Assembly (NCBI GenBank): GCA_913048385.1 | Contig: CAJWVZ010000011.1 | Location: 21,335 to 85,334, forward strand | Reading direction: 5' to 3' | DNA from: an uncultured Gammaproteobacteria bacterium | GTDB taxonomy: Bacteria > Pseudomonadota > Gammaproteobacteria > Pseudomonadales > Pseudohongiellaceae | Length of the DNA: 64,000 nucleotides | Part shown: in pieces, positions 19,614 to 27,981 of the stretch | How the letters are laid out: each line of letters opens with the position of its first letter | Numbering within the stretch: the stretch's first letter is position 1 | The notes under the pieces: model-generated | The model's database searches: none | What the model was told of the DNA's origin: nothing | What the model saw: the letters and a program-made list of their open reading frames with translations, nothing else | Translations under genes and position numbers: made by a program

Positions 19614-20600
19614 TCACCCGACCTCTTCGTGGTTCCGAGTCGCTGTTATCTCAGCCATTATAGAAATCGCAATTTCAGCCGGCTTCTTACTCCCTATCTG
19701 AAGCCCGATCGGCGCATGCAATCGATTGATTTCGCCAATATTTAAACCCAACTGAGGCAATCTAGCTCTTCGATCAGCTGATGTTTTTTCTGACCCCATT
19801 GCACCAATATAAAACGCTTTTGTTTTCAGCGCTTCCATTAAAGCCATATCATCGACCCTGGGATCATGAGCTAAGGCCACGATTGCAGAATAAGGGTTGT
19901 CATAGCTGTCACGCACAACATCATCTGGTAAAGCATCTGTTTTGTGCACGCCCTCGACTGACCAGTTCTCAAGATATCGAGGTCTCGGATCGCATAAAGT
20001 CACCTCATACTCTAACGCAATACCAATTTCAGCCACATAACGAGCAACGTCGCCTGCACCTAGCAAAAGTAAATGATACATAGGGCTGAGCTCATGCTGT
20101 AAAACTTCAGCAACGATTTTAATGGGCGTTCGCGTCTCTCCATCATCTAATTCTCTTGCGGTAATAGAGCCATTGGTCAAATTAATTAAACGACTTATCC
20201 TCTTGTGACCAATCAACTTGTGAACAAGCTCCTTAAAAACCGCAACATTTTCGTTCGAAGGATCGATGAATTCCAGGAGCACATGTAATTGTCCTCCGCA
20301 AGGTAGCTTTAGTCGCGCTTGCTCCTCCTCGGTCTTACCATAATAAATTATAAAAGGCTTTCCATCCTCATCAAAGCGAGCCTTAAGCTCGCCCGAGGTG
20401 AGTTGGGCAAGGAAATCTTCTTCGATGCATCCGCCAGAAAGCGAACCAATTATCTCCCCATCAGTCGTACTTGCGAGCATTGATCCAACAGGGCGAGGTG
20501 AAGATCCCCAAGTTTTCAAAATCGTACATAACCAAACAGCCCTGCTTTCGGAGAGCCATGCCTCAACTTGACCGATAATCTGTTGCTGATTATTCTTCAT
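19614..20600 (-). CDS. XdhC/CoxI-family molybdoenzyme maturation factor
   Basis: 328 residues. The N-terminal XdhC domain has CTILKTWGSSPRPVGSML and GSLSGGCIEEDF; the C-terminal Rossmann domain has HLLLLGAGDVARYVAEIG and GAMGSEKTSADRRARL. XdhC proteins bind and sulfurate molybdenum cofactor and hand it to xanthine-dehydrogenase-type enzymes. The client enzyme is not in this window, but the MocA-like gene at 7198-7800 acts in the same pathway. Convergent with the secreted unknown. Confidence 0.92.
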   Translation of the reverse strand: MKNNQQQIIGQVEAWLSESRAVWLCTILKTWGSSPRPVGSMLASTTDGEIIGSLSGGCIEEDFLAQLTSGELKARFDEDGKPFIIYYGKTEEEQARLKLPCGGQLHVLLEFIDPSNENVAVFKELVHKLIGHKRISRLINLTNGSITARELDDGETRTPIKIVAEVLQHELSPMYHLLLLGAGDVARYVAEIGIALEYEVTLCDPRPRYLENWSVEGVHKTDALPDDVVRDSYDNPYSAIVALAHDPRVDDMALMEALKTKAFYIGAMGSEKTSADRRARLPQLGLNIGEINRLHAPIGLQIGSKKPAEIAISIMAEITATRNHEEVG

Positions 20601-20801
20601 ATGCCCGAGTCGCTTTTCTTATTACTAAACGTTTAAAATTTACACACTCAATGCTTTACCAACTAACGCTGTCAAAACGCTCCGCATAGATGCTTTGCGT
20701 CCCCTTCATAAAAACCTAAGCGCGTTTTGAGAGGAGTATATGATATCATCTTCGCAGAAGACTGTTACAAAACATCCTATTAAGCGATTCTAGAGAAAGT
20801 T

Positions 20802-22481
20802 ATGAGCACCGAAAACAAAAGAAAATATTCAAAAATCGTCGTCGATGGCGTTGCCCAAGCGCCCAGTCGAGCCATGCTCAGAGCAGTTGGTTTTACAGAT
20901 ACTGATTTTAAAAAACCACAAATAGGAATCGCTTCGACGTGGAGTATGGTTACTCCATGTAACATGCACATCAACAAACTCGCTGAGGATGTCAATCGAG
21001 CAACGGACGAGGCAGGTGGAAAGGGGGTTATATATAACTGCATTACAATATCTGATGGAATTTCTATGGGAACAGAGGGAATGAAATACTCTCTGGTATC
21101 TCGAGAAGTCATAGCTGACAGTGTAGAAACAGTTTCAGGATGTATGGGTCACGACGGAATTATAACGATCGGTGGCTGCGACAAGAACATGCCCGGCCTG
21201 ATAATGGGCATGTCTAGACTGAATCGTCCATCTATTTTTATATATGGTGGAACTATTCAACCCGGACCTAATCATACAAATATAGTATCGGTTTTTGAAG
21301 CGGTTGGGGAACACGCAGCGGGAAAAATGTCAGACATAAAACTAAAAAATGTTGAAGAAACAGCAATTCCGGGGCCAGGATCCTGCGGAGGAATGTACAC
21401 AGCAAACACGATGGCCTCAGCTATTGAAGCGATGGGAATGAGCCTCCCGAACAGCTCTGCGCAAGACGCAATATCTCACGACAAAGAATTAGATTGCCTA
21501 ATGGCAGGTCAAGCGATCTTAAATTTAATTGAGAATGACATAAAACCATCTGACATTATGACTCGTTCAGCTTTTGAAAACGCGATCAAAGTTGTCATCG
21601 CGTTAGGCGGTTCAACTAATGCGGTACTGCATCTAATTGCCATGGCACATACGATGGGCGTAGAACTCGAACTAAATGATTTCTCAATCATTGGAAAGCA
21701 GATCCCGATGGTGGCAGATTTAAAGCCGAGCGGGAAATACTTGATGTCAGAGCTTATAAAGATCGGTGGCATTCAGCCTCTAATGAAAATAATGTTGGAT
21801 GAGGGAATGCTTGACGGAAATTGCATGACCGTTACTGGAAAAACATTGGCTGAAAACCTCAGAGATGTAGCTCCGTACCCAAGTAATCAGGACATCATTC
21901 GTCCTCTCACATCGCCAATAAAAAAAGATAGCCATCTAGTTGTCATGAGAGGCAACTTGGCACCCGGAGGCGCGGTCGCAAAAATAACAGGAAAAGAAGG
22001 TTTAACGTTTAACGGTAACGCTCGGGTTTTTGACTCAGAGGAGGAATGCCTAGCCGGCATTTTAGACGGAACAGTTCTGTCCGGTGACGTCTTAGTAATT
22101 CGTTACGAGGGCCCCCGTGGCGCGCCGGGCATGAGAGAAATGCTAAGCCCTACCTCAGCAATCATGGGCAAAGGCTTAGGCCAAGAGATCGCCCTAATAA
22201 CTGATGGAAGATTTTCAGGCGGCAGCCACGGCTTTGTCGTTGGACACATCACGCCTGAGGCCAGTGAGGGCGGACCTATTGCGATCGTCGAAAATGGAGA
22301 CAAAATCTCTATCGATGCAGAATCTAATACCGTTTCAATCGATCTTACAGACTCCCAAATTGCAGACCGGTTAGCACGATGGGAAAGGCCATCGCCCCGA
22401 TACACGCGTGGAGTCCTTGCAAAATATGCCGCTAGCGTAGCATCAGCATCAGAGGGTGCGGTAACTGACAAATATCTCTAG
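20802..22481 (+). CDS. ilvD: Dihydroxy-acid dehydratase
   Basis: 559 residues. Third step of valine/isoleucine synthesis: dehydrates dihydroxy acids to 2-keto acids with an iron-sulfur cluster. Cluster cysteines are in GGCDKNMPG and GPGSCGGMYTANTM; the C-terminal GRFSGGSHGFVVGHITPEA block is complete. 559 residues with these spacings fits the [2Fe-2S] plant/mycobacterial-like type better than the longer E. coli type, which is an inference from length. It stands alone among branched-chain genes here; the ATG follows AGAGAAAG. Confidence 0.95.
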   Translation: MSTENKRKYSKIVVDGVAQAPSRAMLRAVGFTDTDFKKPQIGIASTWSMVTPCNMHINKLAEDVNRATDEAGGKGVIYNCITISDGISMGTEGMKYSLVSREVIADSVETVSGCMGHDGIITIGGCDKNMPGLIMGMSRLNRPSIFIYGGTIQPGPNHTNIVSVFEAVGEHAAGKMSDIKLKNVEETAIPGPGSCGGMYTANTMASAIEAMGMSLPNSSAQDAISHDKELDCLMAGQAILNLIENDIKPSDIMTRSAFENAIKVVIALGGSTNAVLHLIAMAHTMGVELELNDFSIIGKQIPMVADLKPSGKYLMSELIKIGGIQPLMKIMLDEGMLDGNCMTVTGKTLAENLRDVAPYPSNQDIIRPLTSPIKKDSHLVVMRGNLAPGGAVAKITGKEGLTFNGNARVFDSEEECLAGILDGTVLSGDVLVIRYEGPRGAPGMREMLSPTSAIMGKGLGQEIALITDGRFSGGSHGFVVGHITPEASEGGPIAIVENGDKISIDAESNTVSIDLTDSQIADRLARWERPSPRYTRGVLAKYAASVASASEGAVTDKYL

Positions 22482-22558
22482 CTTTGGCTCGAGAATGGCA
22501 TACCCGATCCCATTCCAGATGGCACATCAACCGCAAAAGAAAAATTTGAGTACAGAAA

Positions 22559-23080
22559 TTGAACCAATTGGCCGGCATAATTAATAATAGTTCCCTGCAA
22601 GCTGCCGCTCTGTGGCCTCTGCAAAACGTACCAGGGTTCCCTCCTATTATCCAAACGGTTCATATTTTAGGAGTCGCTGCAGTCATGGGTTCTATTGTAA
22701 TGATAAGTCTGCGAGCTCTGGAGCTAGCGCTAAAAAACCAATCACTCGATGAAATGATGCGACGACTCTTCCCGTGGCTCTGGCTAGCCATGTTAAGCAA
22801 CGTCGTCTCCGGCTCGTTTTTTGTTCTCGCCCGCCCATACCGATATGCTGAAAACCCAATTTTCATAGCTAAAATTTTTATGATTTTTACTGCCTTTCCA
22901 ATAGCATACCTCCTACGATATCTTGTTAGGCCCGACAATTTATTAGTAACCTATATTGGAGCAAGAGCAAATCAGACAAGCATACGTATGGTAAGTTTTC
23001 TTTCTATAATCTTATGGCTGAGCATTACCGTCAGTGGTCGTTGGATCGCTTACGTTGAATACTTGATCTATCCAACCTGA
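22559..23080 (+). CDS. Four-helix integral membrane protein, first of a paralogous pair (DUF6644-like)
   Basis: 173 residues from a TTG; an in-frame TGA at 22547 rules out an earlier start. Four hydrophobic segments are visible, at about 33-52, 72-92, 103-121 and 140-158. It shares layout and motifs with the next gene: a His early in helix 1 (QTVHILGVAAVMGS), an FPWLWLAML turn, an IAKIFM helix and the end motif ITVSGRWIAYVE. I believe this is the DUF6644 group; the function is unknown to me. The conserved His could bind haem, which is speculative. It lies upstream of a cytochrome c and a PQQ dehydrogenase. Confidence 0.72.
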   Translation: MNQLAGIINNSSLQAAALWPLQNVPGFPPIIQTVHILGVAAVMGSIVMISLRALELALKNQSLDEMMRRLFPWLWLAMLSNVVSGSFFVLARPYRYAENPIFIAKIFMIFTAFPIAYLLRYLVRPDNLLVTYIGARANQTSIRMVSFLSIILWLSITVSGRWIAYVEYLIYPT

Positions 23081-23096
23081 TGCAGAAGATGTCGCT

Positions 23097-23606
23097 ATGC
23101 AGGACTTATTGAATTATATTTTAAAGAACCCCATCTGGATAAGTATTGAAAATTGGCCGATCTCATGGGAAATTGGCGGAACTGCATGGTTTCCGCTGAT
23201 TGAGTCAATTCATGTCGTCGCTATAAGTCTTCTTCTAGGCACACTTCTAATGGTTGACCTAAGACTCATTGGTGTCGCCGCCCGCCGATACTCTCTCGCA
23301 CAACTCGGTAACGAACTTTTACCGTGGACCTGGGCATCATTTTGGATCGCTGCGCTTACCGGCTTTGCCATGTTTATAACTCGTGCTGCATCGCATATTG
23401 TTAATCCTGCCTTTCAAATCAAAATGCTGCTCCTCCTGCTTGCTGGAGCAAATATGCTTTTGCTTCAGCGGGGTTTTCTTAAGGCTACACATGAATTAAA
23501 CGAGTTCCAATTATCGACAAACAGGATGAGAATTTCCGGAACTCTTTCGTTATGTTTGTGGATAGGAATTACATTATCAGGCCGCTGGATCGGACACATT
23601 GTTTAA
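23097..23606 (+). CDS. Four-helix integral membrane protein, second of the pair (DUF6644-like)
   Basis: 169 residues, 16 bases after its paralogue. Matching positions include ESIHVVAISLLLGTLLMVDLR (helix 1 with His), LLPWTWASFWIAALTGF, FQIKMLLLLLAGANMLL and the ending GITLSGRWIGHIV. This copy has the extra VDLRLIG motif that the first one lacks. Tandem duplication followed by divergence is the likely history. The close spacing indicates co-transcription with the neighbours on both sides. Confidence 0.75.
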   Translation: MQDLLNYILKNPIWISIENWPISWEIGGTAWFPLIESIHVVAISLLLGTLLMVDLRLIGVAARRYSLAQLGNELLPWTWASFWIAALTGFAMFITRAASHIVNPAFQIKMLLLLLAGANMLLLQRGFLKATHELNEFQLSTNRMRISGTLSLCLWIGITLSGRWIGHIV

Positions 23607-23625
23607 TTAAAAGCCAAAAGTATTT

Positions 23626-24255
23626 ATGGATTACAAGCGACTTAAAGAGGCAGAATCACGGTTTCTTAATCTGTATCCAGGCGGATTTGAAAACCCACTC
23701 ATGGTGACGATAGCCAAGCGTCATCGTGTAACACAATTAAGCGAGTACACCCGCGAAGCCTTTAAACCCCGAAATTTTCGCGACACCGAGGTAATTCTTG
23801 AATCAATGATTAAGATCGTATCGAGATCTTCGATGGTATCAGTGTTTGAGAAACCGACCTTTAAGGCTTTCATTGAAAATCTAACACCCAAGGAAAAAAA
23901 TAAGTTTACAGGCGCTTTGAAAAAAAGACTACACGGAGATAAGGAGACTGGATTTAATGAATTGCTTGAAATTTTACTCTCAGCCCGCTTAGCTAAGTGG
24001 TCAATTATAAGTGTATGGCCGGCTTATTTTAATCTACTCGGTGATGCTTTTATTAAGCCGACTACAACTAAAAATATTATTTCACAATTTGGATTATCGG
24101 AACTGACATATCAACCACTCCCAACATGGGACTTTTATCGCGACTATCTGAGAGCGCTTACTGCCATGCGCGAGTCCGTCGACATCACCCTCGCCCCTTC
24201 AAATCCTGCTTTTACCGGATTTTTAATGATGGCAATGAACCCAGATTATGCATAG
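23626..24255 (+). CDS. Cytosolic protein of unknown function
   Basis: 209 residues, no signal peptide, no clear membrane helix. I do not recognise it. It is basic and mostly helical; readable blocks are NLYPGGFENPLMV near the start and SARLAKWSIISVWPAYFNLL in the middle. It starts 19 bases after the second membrane protein and ends 77 bases before the diheme cytochrome, so it may belong to the same transcript. It is a reasonable gene by length and continuity. Confidence 0.65.
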   Translation: MDYKRLKEAESRFLNLYPGGFENPLMVTIAKRHRVTQLSEYTREAFKPRNFRDTEVILESMIKIVSRSSMVSVFEKPTFKAFIENLTPKEKNKFTGALKKRLHGDKETGFNELLEILLSARLAKWSIISVWPAYFNLLGDAFIKPTTTKNIISQFGLSELTYQPLPTWDFYRDYLRALTAMRESVDITLAPSNPAFTGFLMMAMNPDYA

Positions 24256-24332
24256 ACTGTCCTGAAGTGAATAGTATCTAAGGATTACATAATAAATTCA
24301 CGCTAATAATAATGGGAATAGCAGAGGCTCAT

Positions 24333-25202
24333 ATGCTTACTCTTGATCTCAAGCCCAATTCAAAAAATTTTAGCTCGCACCCATCGAAACATTTTCTTTT
24401 GTGCCCTCGCCTTTTTCTCTTCTGTCTTTATTTTAGCTTATGCGTGTTGCAACTGGCGTCCGGAGCATTTGCTGCAGATGCTGGCAACTTATACAACACG
24501 ATTTTTGACGTAAGGGCCGGAAATAAATACTTTGATCGGCAGTGTTCAAGATGCCACGGCATTGATGCGCGAGGAGATGACGAAATTGGAGCTCCCGATT
24601 TAACAGGCCGACTACGCCGAGCCAACACAACTGCTGGAATCTTTGATATTTTAAGAAATGGCGTTCCCGGAACAGCCATGCTCGCGCTCAATCCAGATGT
24701 ACCAGATTCTCTTGCGTGGCAAGTGGTAGCGTATATAGAGTCTTTGTCGAGCGATCCAGCTAATATTGATCTTCCCGGCTCTGTTTCTCGTGGTAAAGAA
24801 CTCTATAACGAAAACACTGATTGCGCAGAGTGTCATATGATTGCAGGACTGGGAGGAAGAACCGGGCCTGACTTAAGCACGGTCGGCGAAAGACTGCATC
24901 CGAAACAAATCAGTTCCGCGCTAATCAGCCCCGACGAGGAAGTAGCACCGAGATGGTGGACCATGAGTATCACAGATCAAGACGGTAATTTTTATCAAGG
25001 ACATCGGATGAGTGAAGATAGTTTTTCTCTGCGCATAATGGACGTTAAGGAAGAGCTGTATTCCTTTCCCAAAAACACGCTAAAAGAATGGAACATAGAC
25101 AAAGCATCAACGATGCCGTCTTATCAAGGTAAATTTACTGCTAGTGAGCTGGAAGACATTATTGCGTTTCTATTCTCTCTTCGCGGTGGGAGAAAGCTAT
25201 GA
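24333..25202 (+). CDS. Diheme c-type cytochrome, likely partner of the PQQ dehydrogenase
   Basis: 289 residues. AGAGG five bases before the ATG at 24333 decides the start over the ATG at 24312. A signal peptide covers about 20-48 (FLFCLYFSLCVLQLASGAFA). Two haem sites: CSRCH with surrounding GIDARGDDEIGAPDLTGR, and CAECH with GLGGRTGPDLSTVGERL. The end (ASTMPSYQGKFTASELEDII) supplies the distal Met region of a cytochrome c fold. Its stop overlaps the start of the PQQ dehydrogenase by four bases (ATGA), so the two are translationally coupled and the cytochrome is the probable electron acceptor. Confidence 0.9.
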   Translation: MLTLDLKPNSKNFSSHPSKHFLLCPRLFLFCLYFSLCVLQLASGAFAADAGNLYNTIFDVRAGNKYFDRQCSRCHGIDARGDDEIGAPDLTGRLRRANTTAGIFDILRNGVPGTAMLALNPDVPDSLAWQVVAYIESLSSDPANIDLPGSVSRGKELYNENTDCAECHMIAGLGGRTGPDLSTVGERLHPKQISSALISPDEEVAPRWWTMSITDQDGNFYQGHRMSEDSFSLRIMDVKEELYSFPKNTLKEWNIDKASTMPSYQGKFTASELEDIIAFLFSLRGGRKL

Positions 25203-26857
25203 AAATTAATTTCAATAAAAAGCTATCAACGATATTAAGAATTCTTCTCGCATTTTTTTTCGCATCTTCAGTATCTGCTCAGGAAGACACACTGAGTACT
25301 GTCATCACACCAGCTTTTCAGCCAGTTACTTGGGAAAGACTAAAAAACACCAAAGCTGAACCCCAAAACTGGCTCACTTATTCGGGGTCTATGAGCAGTC
25401 AGCGATACAGCGAGCTAAGCTCGATTAACAGTCAAAACATCAATTTTCTAGAATTAAAATGGTCCTATCAAATTCCAGAAATTGATCGCGCTGAAACAGT
25501 TCCGTTAGTGGTCGATGGAATCATGTTTATTACGGAGGCCCCAAGCAACCTTACCGCTGTAGATGCGCAAACAGGTCGAGTTTATTGGAGGTATGAACAT
25601 GAGCTGCCAGAGGATCTTCGAATTTGCTGCGGGAGAAATAACAGAGGAGTCGCTATTTTAGGCGAGACCCTTTATATGAGCACTTTAGACGCCCACTTAG
25701 TCGCTGTAGATGCTCGCACAGGTAATCTGCTCTGGGACAAAGAAGTTGCGGACCATCAAGCGGGATACAGCAAAACTGCAGCACCACTGATCGTGAAAGA
25801 TTTGGTTGTTACTGGGATAGCCGGCGGCGAATTTGGAATCAGAGGATTTGTTGACGCCTACAACGCAGAGACTGGAGATTTAGTCTGGCGAACCTATGCC
25901 ATTCCTGGAGAGGGGGAGCCGGGAAATGAAACTTGGTCTGGCAGCTCATGGAAAACTGGTGGCGCATCTACGTGGCTGACGGGATCTTATGATCCGGACC
26001 TAAACTTAATTTATTGGGGCACTGGCAACCCGGGGCCAGATTGGAATGGCGATGTTCGTCTCGGTGATAACCTCTATTCTGATTCCGCTTTAGCTCTAGA
26101 CGCGGATTCCGGTGCAATCAGCTGGCACTTTCAATTTACTCCGCATGATGTGCATGACTATGACTCCATTCAGATTCCTATTCTAGCTGATATAGAGATC
26201 TCTGGCATTCAACAACCTGTGATGATGTGGGCAAATAGAAATGGTTTTTACTACACGATTAATAGAGAGACGGGGAAATTCATACTTGGAAAGCCTTTTG
26301 CAACTCAGACCTGGGCAAAAAGCTTGGACCTAAACGGAAGACCAATTCGAGTTCCGGGAATGGCGCCCACTTACGAAGGCATAATGGTTTCTCCGCCGAT
26401 CGTAGGCGCTACTAACTGGTATTCACCCGCGTTTAGCGAGCAGACAGGTCTTTTCTATGTAACGGCATTCGATGGAGAGCAGGAGTTCTTTAAACGCGAC
26501 GAGGAATACGAGGAGGGAGAACGCTTTACTGGGGGGGGAGGAAGATATACTCAACCAATGGATGCTTTCCACAGTGCTATTCGAGCGATCGATCCCAGCA
26601 CTGCTGAGATTGCGTGGGAATTTCCAATAATGCCGCGCTCATCTGCTGGTATTAGCACAACAGCGGGAGGGCTTCTCCTAACGGGAAGTGCCGACGGATA
26701 CTTTTTTGCCTTAGATGCACTCACAGGTAAAGAACTTTGGCATATCTCCCTCGGAGGCAGAGTCCACGCCGCGCCGATGACTTTCGCTGTTGATGGAGAG
26801 CAGTACATTACAATAGCAGCGGGCAACGTCGTTTACACCTTTGGACTTCGTGATTAA
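25199..26857 (+). CDS. PQQ-dependent alcohol dehydrogenase with lanthanide-type metal site
   Basis: 552 residues, signal peptide to about residue 27. Eight-bladed propeller enzyme of the methanol/ethanol dehydrogenase family that oxidises alcohols in the periplasm. Vicinal disulfide C143-C144 (LRICCGRNN) covers PQQ. Metal ligands by comparison with XoxF and PedH: E211 (GGEFGIRGF), N277 (GTGNPGP), catalytic D301 and the additional D303 in ALDADSG. That Asp two after the catalytic one marks lanthanide users. The FTPHDVHDYD motif follows. No PQQ synthesis genes are in the window. Translationally coupled to the diheme cytochrome. Confidence 0.9.
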   Translation: MKINFNKKLSTILRILLAFFFASSVSAQEDTLSTVITPAFQPVTWERLKNTKAEPQNWLTYSGSMSSQRYSELSSINSQNINFLELKWSYQIPEIDRAETVPLVVDGIMFITEAPSNLTAVDAQTGRVYWRYEHELPEDLRICCGRNNRGVAILGETLYMSTLDAHLVAVDARTGNLLWDKEVADHQAGYSKTAAPLIVKDLVVTGIAGGEFGIRGFVDAYNAETGDLVWRTYAIPGEGEPGNETWSGSSWKTGGASTWLTGSYDPDLNLIYWGTGNPGPDWNGDVRLGDNLYSDSALALDADSGAISWHFQFTPHDVHDYDSIQIPILADIEISGIQQPVMMWANRNGFYYTINRETGKFILGKPFATQTWAKSLDLNGRPIRVPGMAPTYEGIMVSPPIVGATNWYSPAFSEQTGLFYVTAFDGEQEFFKRDEEYEEGERFTGGGGRYTQPMDAFHSAIRAIDPSTAEIAWEFPIMPRSSAGISTTAGGLLLTGSADGYFFALDALTGKELWHISLGGRVHAAPMTFAVDGEQYITIAAGNVVYTFGLRD

Positions 26858-26866
26858 TAGAGTTAT

Positions 26867-27760
26867 TCACTCAGCAAAAGGCTCGACAAGTTTTTCAGTC
26901 AAGTCCCAAAGCTTCGAAGATGCTGCTGTGGTTGCGTGAGTAGCCACCCGCGCGCGCTTCCTCTTAAAGAAATATTGACCATCCGCTTCAAGTGCTCTTT
27001 GATCTTGTGAGCTTGCCAACCAGATAAATGTATCAGAGCCCCTCTTAACATTTATCAAAAACGGAAATAATACGAACCCAATGAATCTTGATGCTGATCC
27101 ACCCTTGCTCCAAATAGGAGTTCTTACTGCCCCAGGGTGAAAAGAGCTGAATACAATATTTTCCCTTTGGCAACGCAAACTAAATTCTCGAGCAGTGAGA
27201 AGATTCATTAATTTTGAGCGCCCATAGGCGCGCAGTGAACTGTAGCCGTTTCTAAGCTCAAGATCATCAAAATTCAGCGGGCTGTGAGCATGCCCATAAG
27301 AACTAGTAAAAATAACTCGAGCGGGCTCTTCATTTGTTGATATAGACAAAAGCGGCAACAACATTTTTGTCAGTAAAAAACCACTTAGATGGTTGGTAAC
27401 AAAGGTCATCTCAAACCCTTCTCCAGTTACCATTCGGATTGCATTCGCCCCGCCTACGTTGTTGCAAAGTACATCAATTTTTGAAAAATCTTTAGAGATT
27501 TTTTTTGCAAACCGATTCACACTGATCAGTGAACTGAAGTCGGCGATATAAAGAAAAAGAGAATCATTCCCAGTTTCTAGTTTTATATTCTCCAACGCCT
27601 CGCGTCCTTTCTCCTTGCTTCGACATACGAGAATTACCCTAGCGCCCCTCGACGCAAAATTTCGAATAGCCTCATATCCGATACCGCTATTGCCGCCTGT
27701 TACTAAATAAGTTTTCCCTAAAAGATCATTTTCACTTATTCTCTGATCTTTTCGTTTCAT
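26867..27760 (-). CDS. Short-chain dehydrogenase/reductase (retinol/protochlorophyllide-reductase-like)
   Basis: The frame is open to 27781, but GGAGG at 27765-27771 is correctly placed for the ATG at 27760, giving 297 residues. Rossmann motif VTGGNSGIGYEA, NNVGG, and active-site YGRSKLMN (Y-x3-K) are present. The overall pattern (ILVCRSKEKGREAL after the second strand, SSYGHAHSPLNF) is that of the WWOX/retinol dehydrogenase-like group. Substrate unknown. Convergent with the PQQ dehydrogenase, nine bases between stops. Confidence 0.88.
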   Translation of the reverse strand: MKRKDQRISENDLLGKTYLVTGGNSGIGYEAIRNFASRGARVILVCRSKEKGREALENIKLETGNDSLFLYIADFSSLISVNRFAKKISKDFSKIDVLCNNVGGANAIRMVTGEGFEMTFVTNHLSGFLLTKMLLPLLSISTNEEPARVIFTSSYGHAHSPLNFDDLELRNGYSSLRAYGRSKLMNLLTAREFSLRCQRENIVFSSFHPGAVRTPIWSKGGSASRFIGFVLFPFLINVKRGSDTFIWLASSQDQRALEADGQYFFKRKRARVATHATTAASSKLWDLTEKLVEPFAE

Positions 27761-27942
27761 GAAACTCCTCCAAAATTTCATTTTACCAGACTTATTTAAC
27801 GCAGTTCAAAAATGCATCGATAAAAGTGGCTAGGCTAAAATTCATCTAATCGTTCTTATGCTCGCTGGCTGTTGAGTAACCTTGCTGAAAATTGAATTAA
27901 CTGGGTAACTCTTTAATAACGACTTTTTCCAATACTCATGCG

Positions 27943-27948
27943 TATAAT
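27943..27948 (+). promoter_or_regulatory. Candidate -10 element of fbiC
   Basis: A consensus TATAAT 34 bases before the GTG start of fbiC, in a 200-base gap between divergent genes. The region about 17 bases upstream (CGACTT) is a poor -35 match, so the promoter may need an activator. Confidence 0.4.
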
Positions 27949-27981
27949 ATGGCACACTCAGAAGTAAAAAGGTAACGCTCA

